DNA from: Lachnospiraceae bacterium
GTDB lineage: Bacteria > Bacillota_A > Clostridia > Lachnospirales > Lachnospiraceae
NCBI GenBank assembly: GCA_017522685.1
Contig: JAFWYN010000006.1
Span: 1 to 34,771, forward strand
Direction: 5' to 3'
DNA length: 34,771 nucleotides
This document shows, in pieces, positions 15,260 to 23,870 of this stretch (the stretch's first letter is position 1; each line of letters opens with the position of its first letter). The translations under genes were made by a program, and so were the position numbers. The notes beneath the pieces were generated by a model. It saw nothing but the letters and a program-made list of their open reading frames with translations. It was not told the origin of the DNA and did not search any database.

Positions 15260-17488
15260 ATGAGAAAAATAATGAATTTTAACGAAGGATGGGTATTTTG
15301 TAAGAATGTAGGTGAGTTGCCCGAAAGAATGCCTGAGGATTGGGAGAAGGTCAGACTTCCCCATACTTGGAATCATACGGACGGCCAGGATGGTGGCGGA
15401 GACTACTACCGAGGCACCTGTTATTATGTAAAGGAATTTGAGAAGAAGGACTTGCCGGAGGGTGCTGAGTATTTCTTAGAAATCAATGGTGCCAATTCTT
15501 CTGCGGAAGTATACCTGAATGGTGTAAAGCTTATCTATCACCACGGAGGGTATTCCACGTTCAGAGTGTGCCTGACAGATAACTTACAGGATAAGAATCT
15601 TCTGGTAATCAGTGTGGATAATAGTGAGAATACCAAAGTGTACCCGCAAATGGCAGATTTCACCTTTTATGGTGGCTTGTATCGTGATGTAAATATAATT
15701 GCGGTGGAAAAGAGTCATTTTGACTTGGAATATTATGGGGGTCCCGGCATCATGGTGACTCCCCGTTTGACCGGAGATGATGCGGAGGTGGAAATCCGTG
15801 TGTTTGTGTCCGGCTTGGAGGAAGGTCAGGAACTGCATTATACCATATTGAATCAAGAGGGAGAAGCGGTAGAGGAATGGAGCAGCAAGGACACTTCTGT
15901 ACAGATGAACATTCCTACAGTGCACCGCTGGCAGGGCAGAAGGGATCCTTATTTATACACTGCGGAAGTAAAACTGATGGAGGGCGAAAAGGAACTGGAT
16001 AAGGTGACCACCCGTTTTGGTTGCAGAAGCTTTGAAATCCATCCTGAGAAGGGCTTTTTATTGAATGGTAAGAAGTATCCCTTACGAGGCGTGTCCAGGC
16101 ATCAGGACCGATGGGGTGTGGGCAATGCCTTGAGCAAGGCGCATCACAGGGAGGATATGGAGCTGATTTGCGAGGTGGGAGCCAATACCATACGTCTGGC
16201 ACATTATCAGCACGACCAGTATTTCTATGAACTATGTGATGAAAAGGGTATGGTGATTTGGGCAGAGATTCCCTATATCTCCAAGCATATGCCCGAGGGA
16301 AGGGACAATACGATTATCCAGATGAGGGAACTGATTACCCAGAATTACAATCATCCTTCCATTGTGGTTTGGGGCCTTTCCAACGAAATCACTATCGCAG
16401 GCTCTGATGAAGATTTGTTGGAGAACCATCGAATCCTAAATGATTTGGCACATGAAATGGATTCAACCAGACTGACCACCATTGCCTGCGTATCCATGTG
16501 TGATATAAATGACCCATATATACAGATTCCGGATGTGGTAGCTTACAATCATTATTTCGGCTGGTATGGAGGGGATACTTCCATGAACGGCCCCTGGTTT
16601 GATGCGTTTCATAAGAAACACCCGGACATTCCTATCGGATGCAGTGAATATGGCTGTGAAGCCTTAAATTGGCATACTTCTAAACCGGCACAGGGTGATT
16701 ATACGGAGGAATACCAGGCTTATTATCATGAGGAGCTGATTAAGCAGCTCTTTACCAGAGACTATATCTGGGGCACCTATGTGTGGAATATGTTTGATTT
16801 TGGGGCGGATGCCCGTAACGAAGGGGGAGAAAACGGTCAGAATCACAAGGGTCTGGTGACCTTTGACAGAGGCTACAAAAAGGATTCTTTTTATGCTTAT
16901 AAGGCATGGCTTTCGGATGAACCCTTCGTGCATATTTGCGGAAAGAGGTATGTAAACCGTGTGGAGGATGTGACAAAGGTGACGGTCTACTCCAATCTGC
17001 CGGAGGTGGAACTATATGTAAATGGGGAAAGCTTTGAAAAGCAACGTAGCGAAGAACATTTCTTTTATTTTCATGTACCGAATAAAGGAAAGACCATTCT
17101 GCGGGCAGTGGCAGGAGAGTGTCAGGACAGCAGTGTGATTCAGAAGGTGGATGTGTTTGATGAAAGCTATCGCTTAAAGGAGAAAGGTACTATTCTTAAC
17201 TGGTTTGATATCACTGCACCGGAAGGTTATTTCTCCTTAAATGATACCATGGGGGCCATCATGAAGAACGAGCAGGGACGAAAAGTACTGGCTGGTCTGA
17301 TGGCAGGTCTGCAGTCACAGATGAGCGGAGGCAAAGCTATGGGCTTTGAAATGAACGAAGGCATGATGAAAATGCTGGAAGGTTTCACCCTGGTACGCAT
17401 GGCCAATTTGATGGGCACCGCCGGCGTGAAAATGACCAAGGAACAGCTGCTGGAAATCAATAAACAGCTGAATCAGATTCGAAAGTAA
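15260..17488 (+). CDS. Glycoside hydrolase family 2 enzyme (beta-galactosidase/beta-glucuronidase type)
   Basis: This 742-residue protein has the GH2 order: N-terminal sugar-binding domain with LPHTWNHTDG and YYRGTCYYVKEF, the NSSAEVYLNG motif, an immunoglobulin-like domain, then a TIM barrel. The acid/base is E376 in VVWGLSNEI and the nucleophile is E463 in IGCSEYG. Cytoplasmic (no signal peptide), it should hydrolyse the sugar brought in by the GPH symporter five bases upstream. Beta-galactosidase is the default call; beta-glucuronidase or other activity is possible. About 75 C-terminal residues (from FSLNDTMGAIMKNEQGRKVL to the end) are a Met-rich helical extension not needed for the GH2 fold. 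The start ATG 15260 has AAAGGAG seven bases upstream; ATG 15242 overlaps the symporter and lacks such a site. Confidence 0.88.
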   Translation: MRKIMNFNEGWVFCKNVGELPERMPEDWEKVRLPHTWNHTDGQDGGGDYYRGTCYYVKEFEKKDLPEGAEYFLEINGANSSAEVYLNGVKLIYHHGGYSTFRVCLTDNLQDKNLLVISVDNSENTKVYPQMADFTFYGGLYRDVNIIAVEKSHFDLEYYGGPGIMVTPRLTGDDAEVEIRVFVSGLEEGQELHYTILNQEGEAVEEWSSKDTSVQMNIPTVHRWQGRRDPYLYTAEVKLMEGEKELDKVTTRFGCRSFEIHPEKGFLLNGKKYPLRGVSRHQDRWGVGNALSKAHHREDMELICEVGANTIRLAHYQHDQYFYELCDEKGMVIWAEIPYISKHMPEGRDNTIIQMRELITQNYNHPSIVVWGLSNEITIAGSDEDLLENHRILNDLAHEMDSTRLTTIACVSMCDINDPYIQIPDVVAYNHYFGWYGGDTSMNGPWFDAFHKKHPDIPIGCSEYGCEALNWHTSKPAQGDYTEEYQAYYHEELIKQLFTRDYIWGTYVWNMFDFGADARNEGGENGQNHKGLVTFDRGYKKDSFYAYKAWLSDEPFVHICGKRYVNRVEDVTKVTVYSNLPEVELYVNGESFEKQRSEEHFFYFHVPNKGKTILRAVAGECQDSSVIQKVDVFDESYRLKEKGTILNWFDITAPEGYFSLNDTMGAIMKNEQGRKVLAGLMAGLQSQMSGGKAMGFEMNEGMMKMLEGFTLVRMANLMGTAGVKMTKEQLLEINKQLNQIRK

Positions 17489-17495
17489 AAGCCAT

Positions 17496-17669
17496 AAAGG
17501 CAGGAAGAACCCCTGCCCCATATATACCCTATTTGGACCCGCTTTCGCTTGGACTCGAACGTAACGGCACTAAGTTCGAAGCCGCAAGCGGCTTAAACCT
17601 CACTAAGGGCCGACGTTCTCCTACAGTCCTGCATTAGGGTATATATGGGGTAGGCGTTTTCCTGCCTTT
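17496..17669. repeat. Long nested inverted repeat between convergent genes (element A)
   Basis: Bases 17496-17531 pair with 17635-17669 over about 34 bp, with one mismatch and one bulged base, then T-rich sequence. The 103 bases between the arms contain further hairpins: TCGAAC (17555) with GTTCGA (17574) and AAGCCGC (17579) with GCGGCTT (17588). It fills the gap between the GH2 and SGNH genes and should terminate both. It is far longer than a normal terminator and shares CCCCTGCCCC with a similar element at 23871-24061. Confidence 0.8.
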
Positions 17670-17676
17670 TTACTGC

Positions 17677-19128
17677 TTACGGTGTATATCCGATTGCCAG
17701 TACTGTGAAGTTCTTCGCTTCATGTCCCTCGGCCGGCTTGAGTTCCAGCACATGAGGGGCAGCAGTGTCTTCGTCCAGAAGCAGGACGGTTTCAATATTG
17801 TTCCAGCCACCCTTCAGGTAACCATTCAGAGTGGTGACAAATTTGCCGTCAATATATACACAAACCTTTCCGAAGGAGGTGGAGCTACTGAACTTGTAGG
17901 ACAGCAGAATGTTTTTGCAGGTCAGCTCTACCTTGAAGCTATCGGTGCCGCCATCTGTTGTGTGCATCCAGTTGTCCGGAAAGACTGCTTTGGCCGTGCG
18001 GGAGTAGGTTTGCAGAGCGTTGTCCTTGCCGGTGAAACTGCCCGGAGTTATTACAGCACCGGCATTGTCGGAGGCGGTGACCAGACGAAGGTCCATAAAA
18101 TCGCAGCCCCTTGCATCGGTTTCGGGAATAGGGGCGATGTTAACGGCACCTTTGGCACCCACACGCGTACATAGTTCCATGAGACAGTCTGCCATAATGG
18201 CATGCCCGTAATCCGTAGGATGATAAATATCTGCGAAAAATTCTTTGTCGGTTAGGTTACCTCCTGTATAAGCAGTGGCGATGGCATCCCGGATACTGAC
18301 CATGGGAAGACCATAATGGTTTCCGATGGAAATGTATTGTTCTTGCATGTTCCATTTGCTTTCAAATACGGAGAATAACAGAATGACCGCGGGAGTATTT
18401 TCCTTTTCCAGTATGGTGCGTACCAGACTTTCGTAGGCACGGGCATTGGTGGGTTCCTGATAATCGTTTACCGCAAATTCGATAATGACTAAATCGGGAT
18501 CCCCTTTCATAATGGCAACCACATCTCTTTCGTAGCGCATCAAGCCTAAAGTGGAAGGGGTGCCGCCAAGACCGCTGTTATAATAGTGCATATTGGAGTC
18601 CGGATAGGCATTCAGTAAGCGGTTGACGAATTGGTCCGTGTAGGAATAGGTGAAATTTCTGGCACCGGCGCCTTCTGTGATGGAACCGCCGATGGTGAAA
18701 ACAGTGATTTCTTCTCCGCGGTTTATTTTATCCAGTACCTGTTCCAGACGACCGTTGGTGCCCTCGGAAAGGATGGAGGTGTCCAGCATATATTGATACC
18801 AGTCGCCGGTATCTTCAGGTGCCGGCGTGTCTGCTGGAACTACGGTGGCAGCAGGAACCTTTGTAGTCGCGGGAGTTTCGGTGGGTTGTACGGTAGGTGC
18901 GGCTGTTATATCCGGCACATGGGCAGGTGCATCTGTTGCTACTGCTACCGGTTCCGAAGTGGGAGTAGCAGTGGGGGGATTGGTGGGAGCCGGCGTGACG
19001 ACCACAGTTGTAGAAGTAGGTGCTGCTGTTGCCGGTGGGACAATCGCTCTTTTGTAGACACATCCGCTAAACAGCAGCGGTATAATTATACTAATCAGAA
19101 GTATTAAGCAGTTTTTTCTGTTTTTCAT
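17677..19128 (-). CDS. SGNH/GDSL-hydrolase lipoprotein
   Basis: This 483-residue protein is a predicted lipoprotein (lipobox LFSGC, C23) with a long Pro/Thr/Ala-rich linker (about 31-105) that lifts the enzyme off the membrane. The SGNH hydrolase domain (about 108-315) shows block I IGGSITEG with S149, the G of LGG (188-189), N221 in FAVND, and block V DIYHPTDYGH with D300 and H303. A beta-rich C-terminal domain (about 345-483), possibly carbohydrate-binding or jelly-roll, follows. Such enzymes commonly remove acetyl groups from polysaccharides. The gene is divergent from the LytTR gene, with a good promoter at 19160-19188 and GGAGG six bases before the start, and converges on the GH2 operon. 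Substrate is not shown. Confidence 0.85.
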   Translation of the reverse strand: MKNRKNCLILLISIIIPLLFSGCVYKRAIVPPATAAPTSTTVVVTPAPTNPPTATPTSEPVAVATDAPAHVPDITAAPTVQPTETPATTKVPAATVVPADTPAPEDTGDWYQYMLDTSILSEGTNGRLEQVLDKINRGEEITVFTIGGSITEGAGARNFTYSYTDQFVNRLLNAYPDSNMHYYNSGLGGTPSTLGLMRYERDVVAIMKGDPDLVIIEFAVNDYQEPTNARAYESLVRTILEKENTPAVILLFSVFESKWNMQEQYISIGNHYGLPMVSIRDAIATAYTGGNLTDKEFFADIYHPTDYGHAIMADCLMELCTRVGAKGAVNIAPIPETDARGCDFMDLRLVTASDNAGAVITPGSFTGKDNALQTYSRTAKAVFPDNWMHTTDGGTDSFKVELTCKNILLSYKFSSSTSFGKVCVYIDGKFVTTLNGYLKGGWNNIETVLLLDEDTAAPHVLELKPAEGHEAKNFTVLAIGYTP

Positions 19129-19159
19129 GAAAAGCCTCCAAATACTATTTGTCCTGATA

Positions 19160-19188
19160 AGTATACCTTATACCACATTAAGTTGCAA
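19160..19188 (-). promoter_or_regulatory. Promoter of the SGNH lipoprotein gene
   Basis: On the minus strand TTGCAA (19183-19188), a 17-base spacer and TATACT (19160-19165), about 32 bases upstream of the start codon. Confidence 0.7.
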
Positions 19189-19191
19189 TTC

Positions 19192-19240
19192 TTTACCTCT
19201 TAGTAAGCCGAATTTACCTCTTGGTGTAAACCTATTTACA
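19192..19240. promoter_or_regulatory. Putative LytTR operator: TTTAC motifs at 21-22 bp spacing
   Basis: TTTACCTCTT occurs at 19192-19201 and again at 19213-19222, 21 bp apart. A third TTTAC starts at 19235, 22 bp further, and is the -35 box of the LytTR promoter. TGTAAA-CCTA-TTTACA (19225-19240) is also a dyad. LytTR proteins bind 9-bp direct repeats two helical turns apart, so this is a likely binding site for the regulator encoded just downstream. It lies between two divergent promoters. Confidence 0.55.
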
Positions 19241-19262
19241 AAAAATACGGGCATGTTATACT
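19235..19262 (+). promoter_or_regulatory. Promoter of the LytTR/LiaF-like operon
   Basis: TTTACA (19235-19240), a 16-base spacer and TATACT (19257-19262), with a TG one base before the -10 (extended -10). A 10-bp palindrome AACGCGCGTT (19275-19284) lies in the leader. Confidence 0.65.
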
Positions 19263-19305
19263 AACATCATAAACAACGCGCGTTACTTATGAAGGAGGAG
19301 ATAGG

Positions 19306-19767
19306 GTGAAGGTAAGAGTCGAAATCGACGAAAGCCTGGAGGAAGAAATCGTCATCATTCATTGTAAGGAACTGAATGAGAGAATCATAGAAATACAAAA
19401 GACTTTGTCGGAGCTGGGAAGTCCCGACAGGACCATCCTGCTGCACCGCAAGGATAAGGAGTATTACCTGCCCTTGGAACAGATTTTGTTCTTTGAAACA
19501 GAGGATAAGGAAATACGGGTACATACTAAAAAGGAAATCTATGATACGGACTATAAATTATATGAGCTGGAAGAATTGTTGCCGGGATACTTTATGCGCA
19601 TATCCAAATCCACCATTGTGAATTTGAAGCATGTGTATTCCATCACAAGGAATCTGACAGCCTCCAGTCTGGTGGAATTTGCAAATTGTCATAAACAGGT
19701 ATATGTTTCGAGAAATTATTATAAAGCGCTGGTGGAACGACTGGCAGAGAAGAGGAGAAAATTATGA
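19306..19767 (+). CDS. Stand-alone LytTR DNA-binding regulator
   Basis: This 153-residue protein has a short N-terminal part (1-40) and a LytTR DNA-binding domain (about 43-150): LPLEQILFFETEDKEIRVHTKKE, LEELLPGYFMRISKSTIVNLKHV and the ending VYVSRNYYKALVERL. There is no receiver domain, so activity is likely set by the membrane protein encoded by the overlapping next gene, as in LytTR regulatory systems, where a membrane protein holds the regulator. The start is GTG 19306 with AAGGAGG seven bases upstream. The stop overlaps the next start in ATGA. TTTAC direct repeats upstream suggest autoregulation and perhaps control of the divergent SGNH gene. Confidence 0.88.
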   Translation: MKVRVEIDESLEEEIVIIHCKELNERIIEIQKTLSELGSPDRTILLHRKDKEYYLPLEQILFFETEDKEIRVHTKKEIYDTDYKLYELEELLPGYFMRISKSTIVNLKHVYSITRNLTASSLVEFANCHKQVYVSRNYYKALVERLAEKRRKL

Positions 19768-20504
19768 GGAAAAATGTAGTAAACGGAATCGGTTTTTTAG
19801 TGGCGGCAGCTTTTGTGATAGTAGGCAGTACGGGAATCTTGGGAGAAATCAGTGTATTTAAGCTTTTATTAAGTTTTGTGCTGGTATTGATTTTGATAAA
19901 ATCAGTATTGAAATTGAGATGGACTCCCATGCTGTTTTCAGCAGCTTTTTTAGCTATTTTGTATGATTCTCTTTTGGGAATCGAGAACCTGACTCCTTGG
20001 CCTGTTTTAGGGGCGGCTTTCCTTGGAAGCATCGGATTGAATATGATTTTGGGAAAAAACCACGAACCTGCTCATTTTAACTTTGACTTTGATTTTGGTG
20101 GTCGGAACCGGGGAGTAAAAATGGATGGGAACGGTGTTTCCAAGGTGGATGAGAGTGAGCATAACTTTAAATGTGATGTATCCTTTGCAACCATTACCAA
20201 ATATATCAAAAGCCAGAGTCTGCGGAATGCTTCCATAAACAATTCTTTTGGACAGGTAATCATCTATTTTGATGAAGCTGTTTTGGAGAATGGTACAGCT
20301 AATGTACGGGTTATCAATTCCTTTGGTAATGTAAAGCTCTATATCCCTTCTGATTGGGAAGTGGTTGTTAAGCAGAGCGAGTCCTTTGGACAGGTGAAAA
20401 CCTTCAAGAGTGACGGTATCATGAATTGTGTGATTGAAGGTAGCAATAAATTGTATGTAAGTGCAAATACCTCCTTTGGTGATATTGAAATTCATTATAT
20501 CTAG
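19764..20504 (+). CDS. LiaF-like membrane protein
   Basis: This 246-residue protein has about four N-terminal membrane segments (about 8-28, 30-46, 54-70, 78-96), then a cytoplasmic or surface beta-rich domain like the LiaF C-terminal domain (cell-wall-active antibiotic response). The C-terminal half repeats an S-F-G motif: NNSFGQVIIYF, INSFGNVKLYI, SESFGQVKTF and NTSFGDIEIHY, spaced about 23 residues, which suggests a small beta-solenoid. The start overlaps the LytTR stop (ATGA), so the two are translationally coupled. A role as membrane partner or inhibitor of the LytTR regulator is inferred from LiaF biology and this coupling. Confidence 0.75.
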   Translation: MRKNVVNGIGFLVAAAFVIVGSTGILGEISVFKLLLSFVLVLILIKSVLKLRWTPMLFSAAFLAILYDSLLGIENLTPWPVLGAAFLGSIGLNMILGKNHEPAHFNFDFDFGGRNRGVKMDGNGVSKVDESEHNFKCDVSFATITKYIKSQSLRNASINNSFGQVIIYFDEAVLENGTANVRVINSFGNVKLYIPSDWEVVVKQSESFGQVKTFKSDGIMNCVIEGSNKLYVSANTSFGDIEIHYI

Positions 20505-20506
20505 GA

Positions 20507-20535
20507 TTGTCGGATTTTGCTTTCTGTTGTATGAT
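20507..20535 (+). promoter_or_regulatory. Promoter of the acyltransferase operon
   Basis: TTGTCG (20507-20512), a 17-base spacer and TATGAT (20530-20535) lie right after the LiaF-like stop. Any start codon upstream of about 20542 would then lie outside the transcript. Confidence 0.5.
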
Positions 20536-20575
20536 AGAAGGGGGGGACTACAACGACAGAATAGCGAGATACAAG

Positions 20576-21793
20576 ATGAAAAAAAAGGGTAAAGTAAAAA
20601 AATGGTTGAAATTCAGACATAAAGTGGTAAGAAATATTGCTTATTGGATTATTGCGCCTTATTCCCGGTGGAAGTACGGAATTAAGGTGCAAAAATTCCG
20701 TGAGCAGGAGGACAGACCATATCTGGTTTTGATGAATCATCAAACGGCTTTTGACCAGTTCTTTGTGGGAATGGCTTTTCGCGGTCCTATATATTATCTT
20801 GCATCCGAGGATCTTTTTTCCAATGGTTTTGTATCCAAGCTTATACAATACTTAGTGGCGCCCATTCCGATTAAGAAGCAGACCACGGACCTTAAGGCTA
20901 TTATAAACTGTATTAAGGTGGCGAAGGAGGGGGGCAGCATTGCAATCGCACCGGAGGGCAATCGTACTTATAGCGGCAGAACCGGGTATATGAGCGATTC
21001 TATCGCAAATCTGGCAAGAAAGATGGGGATGCCCATTGCCCTTTATCGAATCGAGGGCGGATACGGTGTTCACCCGCGGTGGAGTGATGTGGTCAGGAAA
21101 GGGAAAATGCGTGGATATGTTTCCCGTGTGATTCATCCGGAAGAATACAAAAGCTTATCCAATGAGGAATTGTTTGCACTTATAAAAGAAGGCTTGTATG
21201 TGGATGAAGCGGTGTGTGATGGGGAATATCGCCATACGAAGCTGGCAGAATATCTGGAAAGAGCCATATATGTATGCCCTTATTGCGGACTTTCAGAATT
21301 TGAAAGCAATAGGGATAGGATGCGATGTAAAAAATGTAATCGGGAAGTACGATATTTGCCGACGAAGGAATTGGAAGGGATCGGCTTTGATTCGCCATAC
21401 CGCTTTGTGGCAGAGTGGTATGATGCGCAGGCGGACTTTATGAATGAGCTGAATGTGCTGGAATATACGGACAAACCATTGTATTCAGAGCGCGTAGATT
21501 TGTATGAGGTAATTCCATACAAAAAGAAGAATCTGCTTTCTGAAAATATTAACATAGCATTGTACGGAGACCGGATGGAGTGGTCTTTTAGCGATGAAAA
21601 AAAGGTTTGTCCCTTTGATGAAACAGCAGCCATTGCAGTGCTTGGCAGAAACAAACTGAATGTTTATTTTGGAGATAAAATCTATCAAATAAAAGGCGGG
21701 AAGCGATTTAATGCCTTGAAATATGTACACATCTATCACAGATACAAGAATATTGTAAAAGGAGATCAGGATGGAAAATTTTTGGGATTATAG
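20576..21793 (+). CDS. PlsC-like 1-acylglycerol-3-phosphate acyltransferase with C-terminal zinc ribbon
   Basis: The first part (about 1-215 of 405) is a PlsC-type acyltransferase: motif I NHQTAFD with H55 and D60, motif III PEGNRTYSG with E127 and R130, and a basic amphipathic N terminus. It should transfer an acyl chain to lysophosphatidic acid or a related lipid at the inner membrane face. After about residue 230 a zinc ribbon follows, CPYC and CKKC (C234, C237, C251, C254), and then about 150 residues of unknown beta-rich sequence. This second half is unusual for PlsC. The start is uncertain: ATG 20576 fits the promoter at 20507-20535, but its ribosome binding site is weak; ATG 20531 and TTG 20507 lie inside the promoter. 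The next gene starts before its stop. Confidence 0.75.
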   Translation: MKKKGKVKKWLKFRHKVVRNIAYWIIAPYSRWKYGIKVQKFREQEDRPYLVLMNHQTAFDQFFVGMAFRGPIYYLASEDLFSNGFVSKLIQYLVAPIPIKKQTTDLKAIINCIKVAKEGGSIAIAPEGNRTYSGRTGYMSDSIANLARKMGMPIALYRIEGGYGVHPRWSDVVRKGKMRGYVSRVIHPEEYKSLSNEELFALIKEGLYVDEAVCDGEYRHTKLAEYLERAIYVCPYCGLSEFESNRDRMRCKKCNREVRYLPTKELEGIGFDSPYRFVAEWYDAQADFMNELNVLEYTDKPLYSERVDLYEVIPYKKKNLLSENINIALYGDRMEWSFSDEKKVCPFDETAAIAVLGRNKLNVYFGDKIYQIKGGKRFNALKYVHIYHRYKNIVKGDQDGKFLGL

Positions 21794-23150
21794 TGTGTGG
21801 AGCTGGATTCTGCTTTTTGGAGTGTTACTGATAAGCTTACTGGCGGGCAATGTGTTAAAAAAGAGCATTCCTGTATTGCAAAAATCTTTGATTCCTACTT
21901 CCGTGCTGGGCGGTGCAATTCTTCTTATTGTGGCTGCGATTTTTAAGGCATTTGCGGGAGAAGTGATGTTTGATACCGTAATATTCAACGGAAACGGAAC
22001 GGCTAACCTGGAAATCATCACCTATCATACATTAGCATTGGGATTTATAGCGTCTTCTCTGAAGACCACCGAAGGAAAGCTGACAAAGCAACGCACCAGT
22101 GAGATTTTTAATACCGGAGTAACAACTGTTTCAACCTACCTTCTGCAAGCAATTTTCGGCCTGTGTATTACTATGGTGGCAGCACAGGTGATTAGCGGTT
22201 TCTTTGAAGCAGCAGGGGTTTTGTTGCCCTTCGGATACGGTCAGGGTACGGGACAGGCACTGAATTACGGTTCTATTTATGAATCAGAGTTTGGATTTGA
22301 TAGCGGAAGAAGCTTCGGCCTTACCATTGCAGCACTAGGTTTTTTGTCTGCAAGTATCGGTGGAGTCATTCATTTGAATATTATGAAGAAACGTGGGAAA
22401 CTTGTGATTTCGGAGAGAACGGACGGAAGCCTGCATAGTGAAAGTGTGGATTCCGAGGGAGAAATCCCCATGCAGGAAAGTATCGATAAAATGACCGTAC
22501 AGATAGCTTTGATTTTTATGTCCTATATGTTGGCATTTTTCATTATGTATGGTCTGGGAACACTTTTGCCATCCATGAAAGCAGTTATTTACGGATTCAA
22601 CTTTTTGCTTGGCGTAGTGACGGCTACATTGGTTAAATTGGTTTTGAATTTCCTATATAAGAAGAATATTGTCAAAAAGAAATATACCAATAATTTTCTC
22701 ATGACACGTGTGAGCAATTTCTTTTTTGATATTATGGTGGTTGCAGGTGTGGCGGCCATCCGTTTGGATATTTTGGAAAATTATTGGGGCATCATTCTGA
22801 TTTTAGGCGTTGTGGGCACGATCATTACGTATGTTTATAACAGAATCGTGGCTAAAACCTTATTCAAGGATTATGAGGAAGAACAATTCCTGGTGATGTA
22901 CGGTATGCTGACCGGAACCGCCAGTACAGGTATTATTTTGCTGAGAGAAATCGATAAAGATTTTAAGACGCCGGCATCGGATAACCTGGTGTATCAAAAC
23001 TTTCCGGCTATTGTATTCGGCTTCCCCATGATGTTTCTTGCCACACTGGCACCCAAACGTCCGATTTTGACGCTGATCGTATTCGTGGTGTTCTTTGCCG
23101 TAATGAATGTGATTCTTTTTAGAACGAAACTATTCGGGAGAAAGAAATGA
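21771..23150 (+). CDS. GltS-like sodium/glutamate symporter
   Basis: This 459-residue membrane protein has about 10-12 hydrophobic segments and resembles the glutamate:Na+ symporter (ESS/GltS) family. It begins with a WSWILLFGVLLISLLAGNVLKK helix and contains the re-entrant-like GYGQGTGQALNYGSIYE motif (about 159-175), the family's glycine-rich substrate region, and a second copy-like region near GMLTGTASTGIILLREID (about 380-397). Import of glutamate or a related amino acid with Na+ is the family role; specificity is inferred. AAGGAG lies six bases before the ATG, and the gene overlaps the end of the acyltransferase gene by 23 bases. Confidence 0.75.
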   Translation: MENFWDYSVWSWILLFGVLLISLLAGNVLKKSIPVLQKSLIPTSVLGGAILLIVAAIFKAFAGEVMFDTVIFNGNGTANLEIITYHTLALGFIASSLKTTEGKLTKQRTSEIFNTGVTTVSTYLLQAIFGLCITMVAAQVISGFFEAAGVLLPFGYGQGTGQALNYGSIYESEFGFDSGRSFGLTIAALGFLSASIGGVIHLNIMKKRGKLVISERTDGSLHSESVDSEGEIPMQESIDKMTVQIALIFMSYMLAFFIMYGLGTLLPSMKAVIYGFNFLLGVVTATLVKLVLNFLYKKNIVKKKYTNNFLMTRVSNFFFDIMVVAGVAAIRLDILENYWGIILILGVVGTIITYVYNRIVAKTLFKDYEEEQFLVMYGMLTGTASTGIILLREIDKDFKTPASDNLVYQNFPAIVFGFPMMFLATLAPKRPILTLIVFVVFFAVMNVILFRTKLFGRKK

Positions 23151-23860
23151 AGAGGATTAAATCCTTTAGTAAAAGATTGATAAAAGTTATTAAATGTCCT
23201 ATCATATCATGGCCACTGATGGTAGTGATTTTCATTCAATGCATCCCTTTTATGGGATTGGGTGGATCGGACTACGATAGGTCGATGCTGAGAATTGATT
23301 ATAAGAATGCACCGAAAGAAACTGCCTATGTAGACATTTTGGTGCAAATGAATCGTGAAGACCCTGCGTATGTGGATTTTACGCAGCCACCACAGCACTT
23401 TGTAAGAGAATATACAGATGAAAATGGGGCGTGGCAATGTGAATATGTGAATTTGCCTATTACCGAAGAAAGCGAAATCGCAAAGTGGAATGAAAACGGA
23501 TATGTAAGTCTTACATTACATCATAAGGCTGTTGAAGCGTTACGGACTGGGAAAAATGATAGCCTGAATATAGATGGCTACTTCCTTGAAGATATTTATA
23601 AAAGATACGGTAAAGTTAGAGTGGCTTATGTGGATGATGAAGGAAATGTGCTAAAGGTAACGGACAAATCAAAGAAAAAATATATGGGATGGCAAGCGGA
23701 TCATTTGGTTGTGAACGGAGACTCCGTAGTTTTCCAAATTGGTGAAGAGGCACCCTGGATGGCAGGACTATTTTGTATACTGGCTCTTGCTATACCATTG
23801 TATACTATTTATTTGATTATTAAGTTTCTTATTTTTTTATACAAGGACTTTTTTGTTTAA
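23147..23860 (+). CDS. Membrane protein of unknown function
   Basis: I do not recognise this 237-residue protein. A basic N terminus leads into a membrane segment (about 19-37); an outside domain of about 165 residues follows, rich in charged and aromatic residues (GGSDYDRSMLRIDYKN onward), and then a C-terminal membrane segment (about 208-233). Its start overlaps the symporter stop (ATGA), so it is the last gene of a translationally coupled operon and may assist the symporter or the acyltransferase. It ends 10 bases before the long inverted repeat that closes the operon. Confidence 0.6.
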   Translation: MKRIKSFSKRLIKVIKCPIISWPLMVVIFIQCIPFMGLGGSDYDRSMLRIDYKNAPKETAYVDILVQMNREDPAYVDFTQPPQHFVREYTDENGAWQCEYVNLPITEESEIAKWNENGYVSLTLHHKAVEALRTGKNDSLNIDGYFLEDIYKRYGKVRVAYVDDEGNVLKVTDKSKKKYMGWQADHLVVNGDSVVFQIGEEAPWMAGLFCILALAIPLYTIYLIIKFLIFLYKDFFV

Positions 23861-23870
23861 GTGATTAGCA

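Noticed and set aside
18827..19057. Plus-strand frame rich in Val, Ala, Gly and Thr
   Set aside because: It is the complement of the low-complexity Pro/Thr linker of the SGNH lipoprotein.
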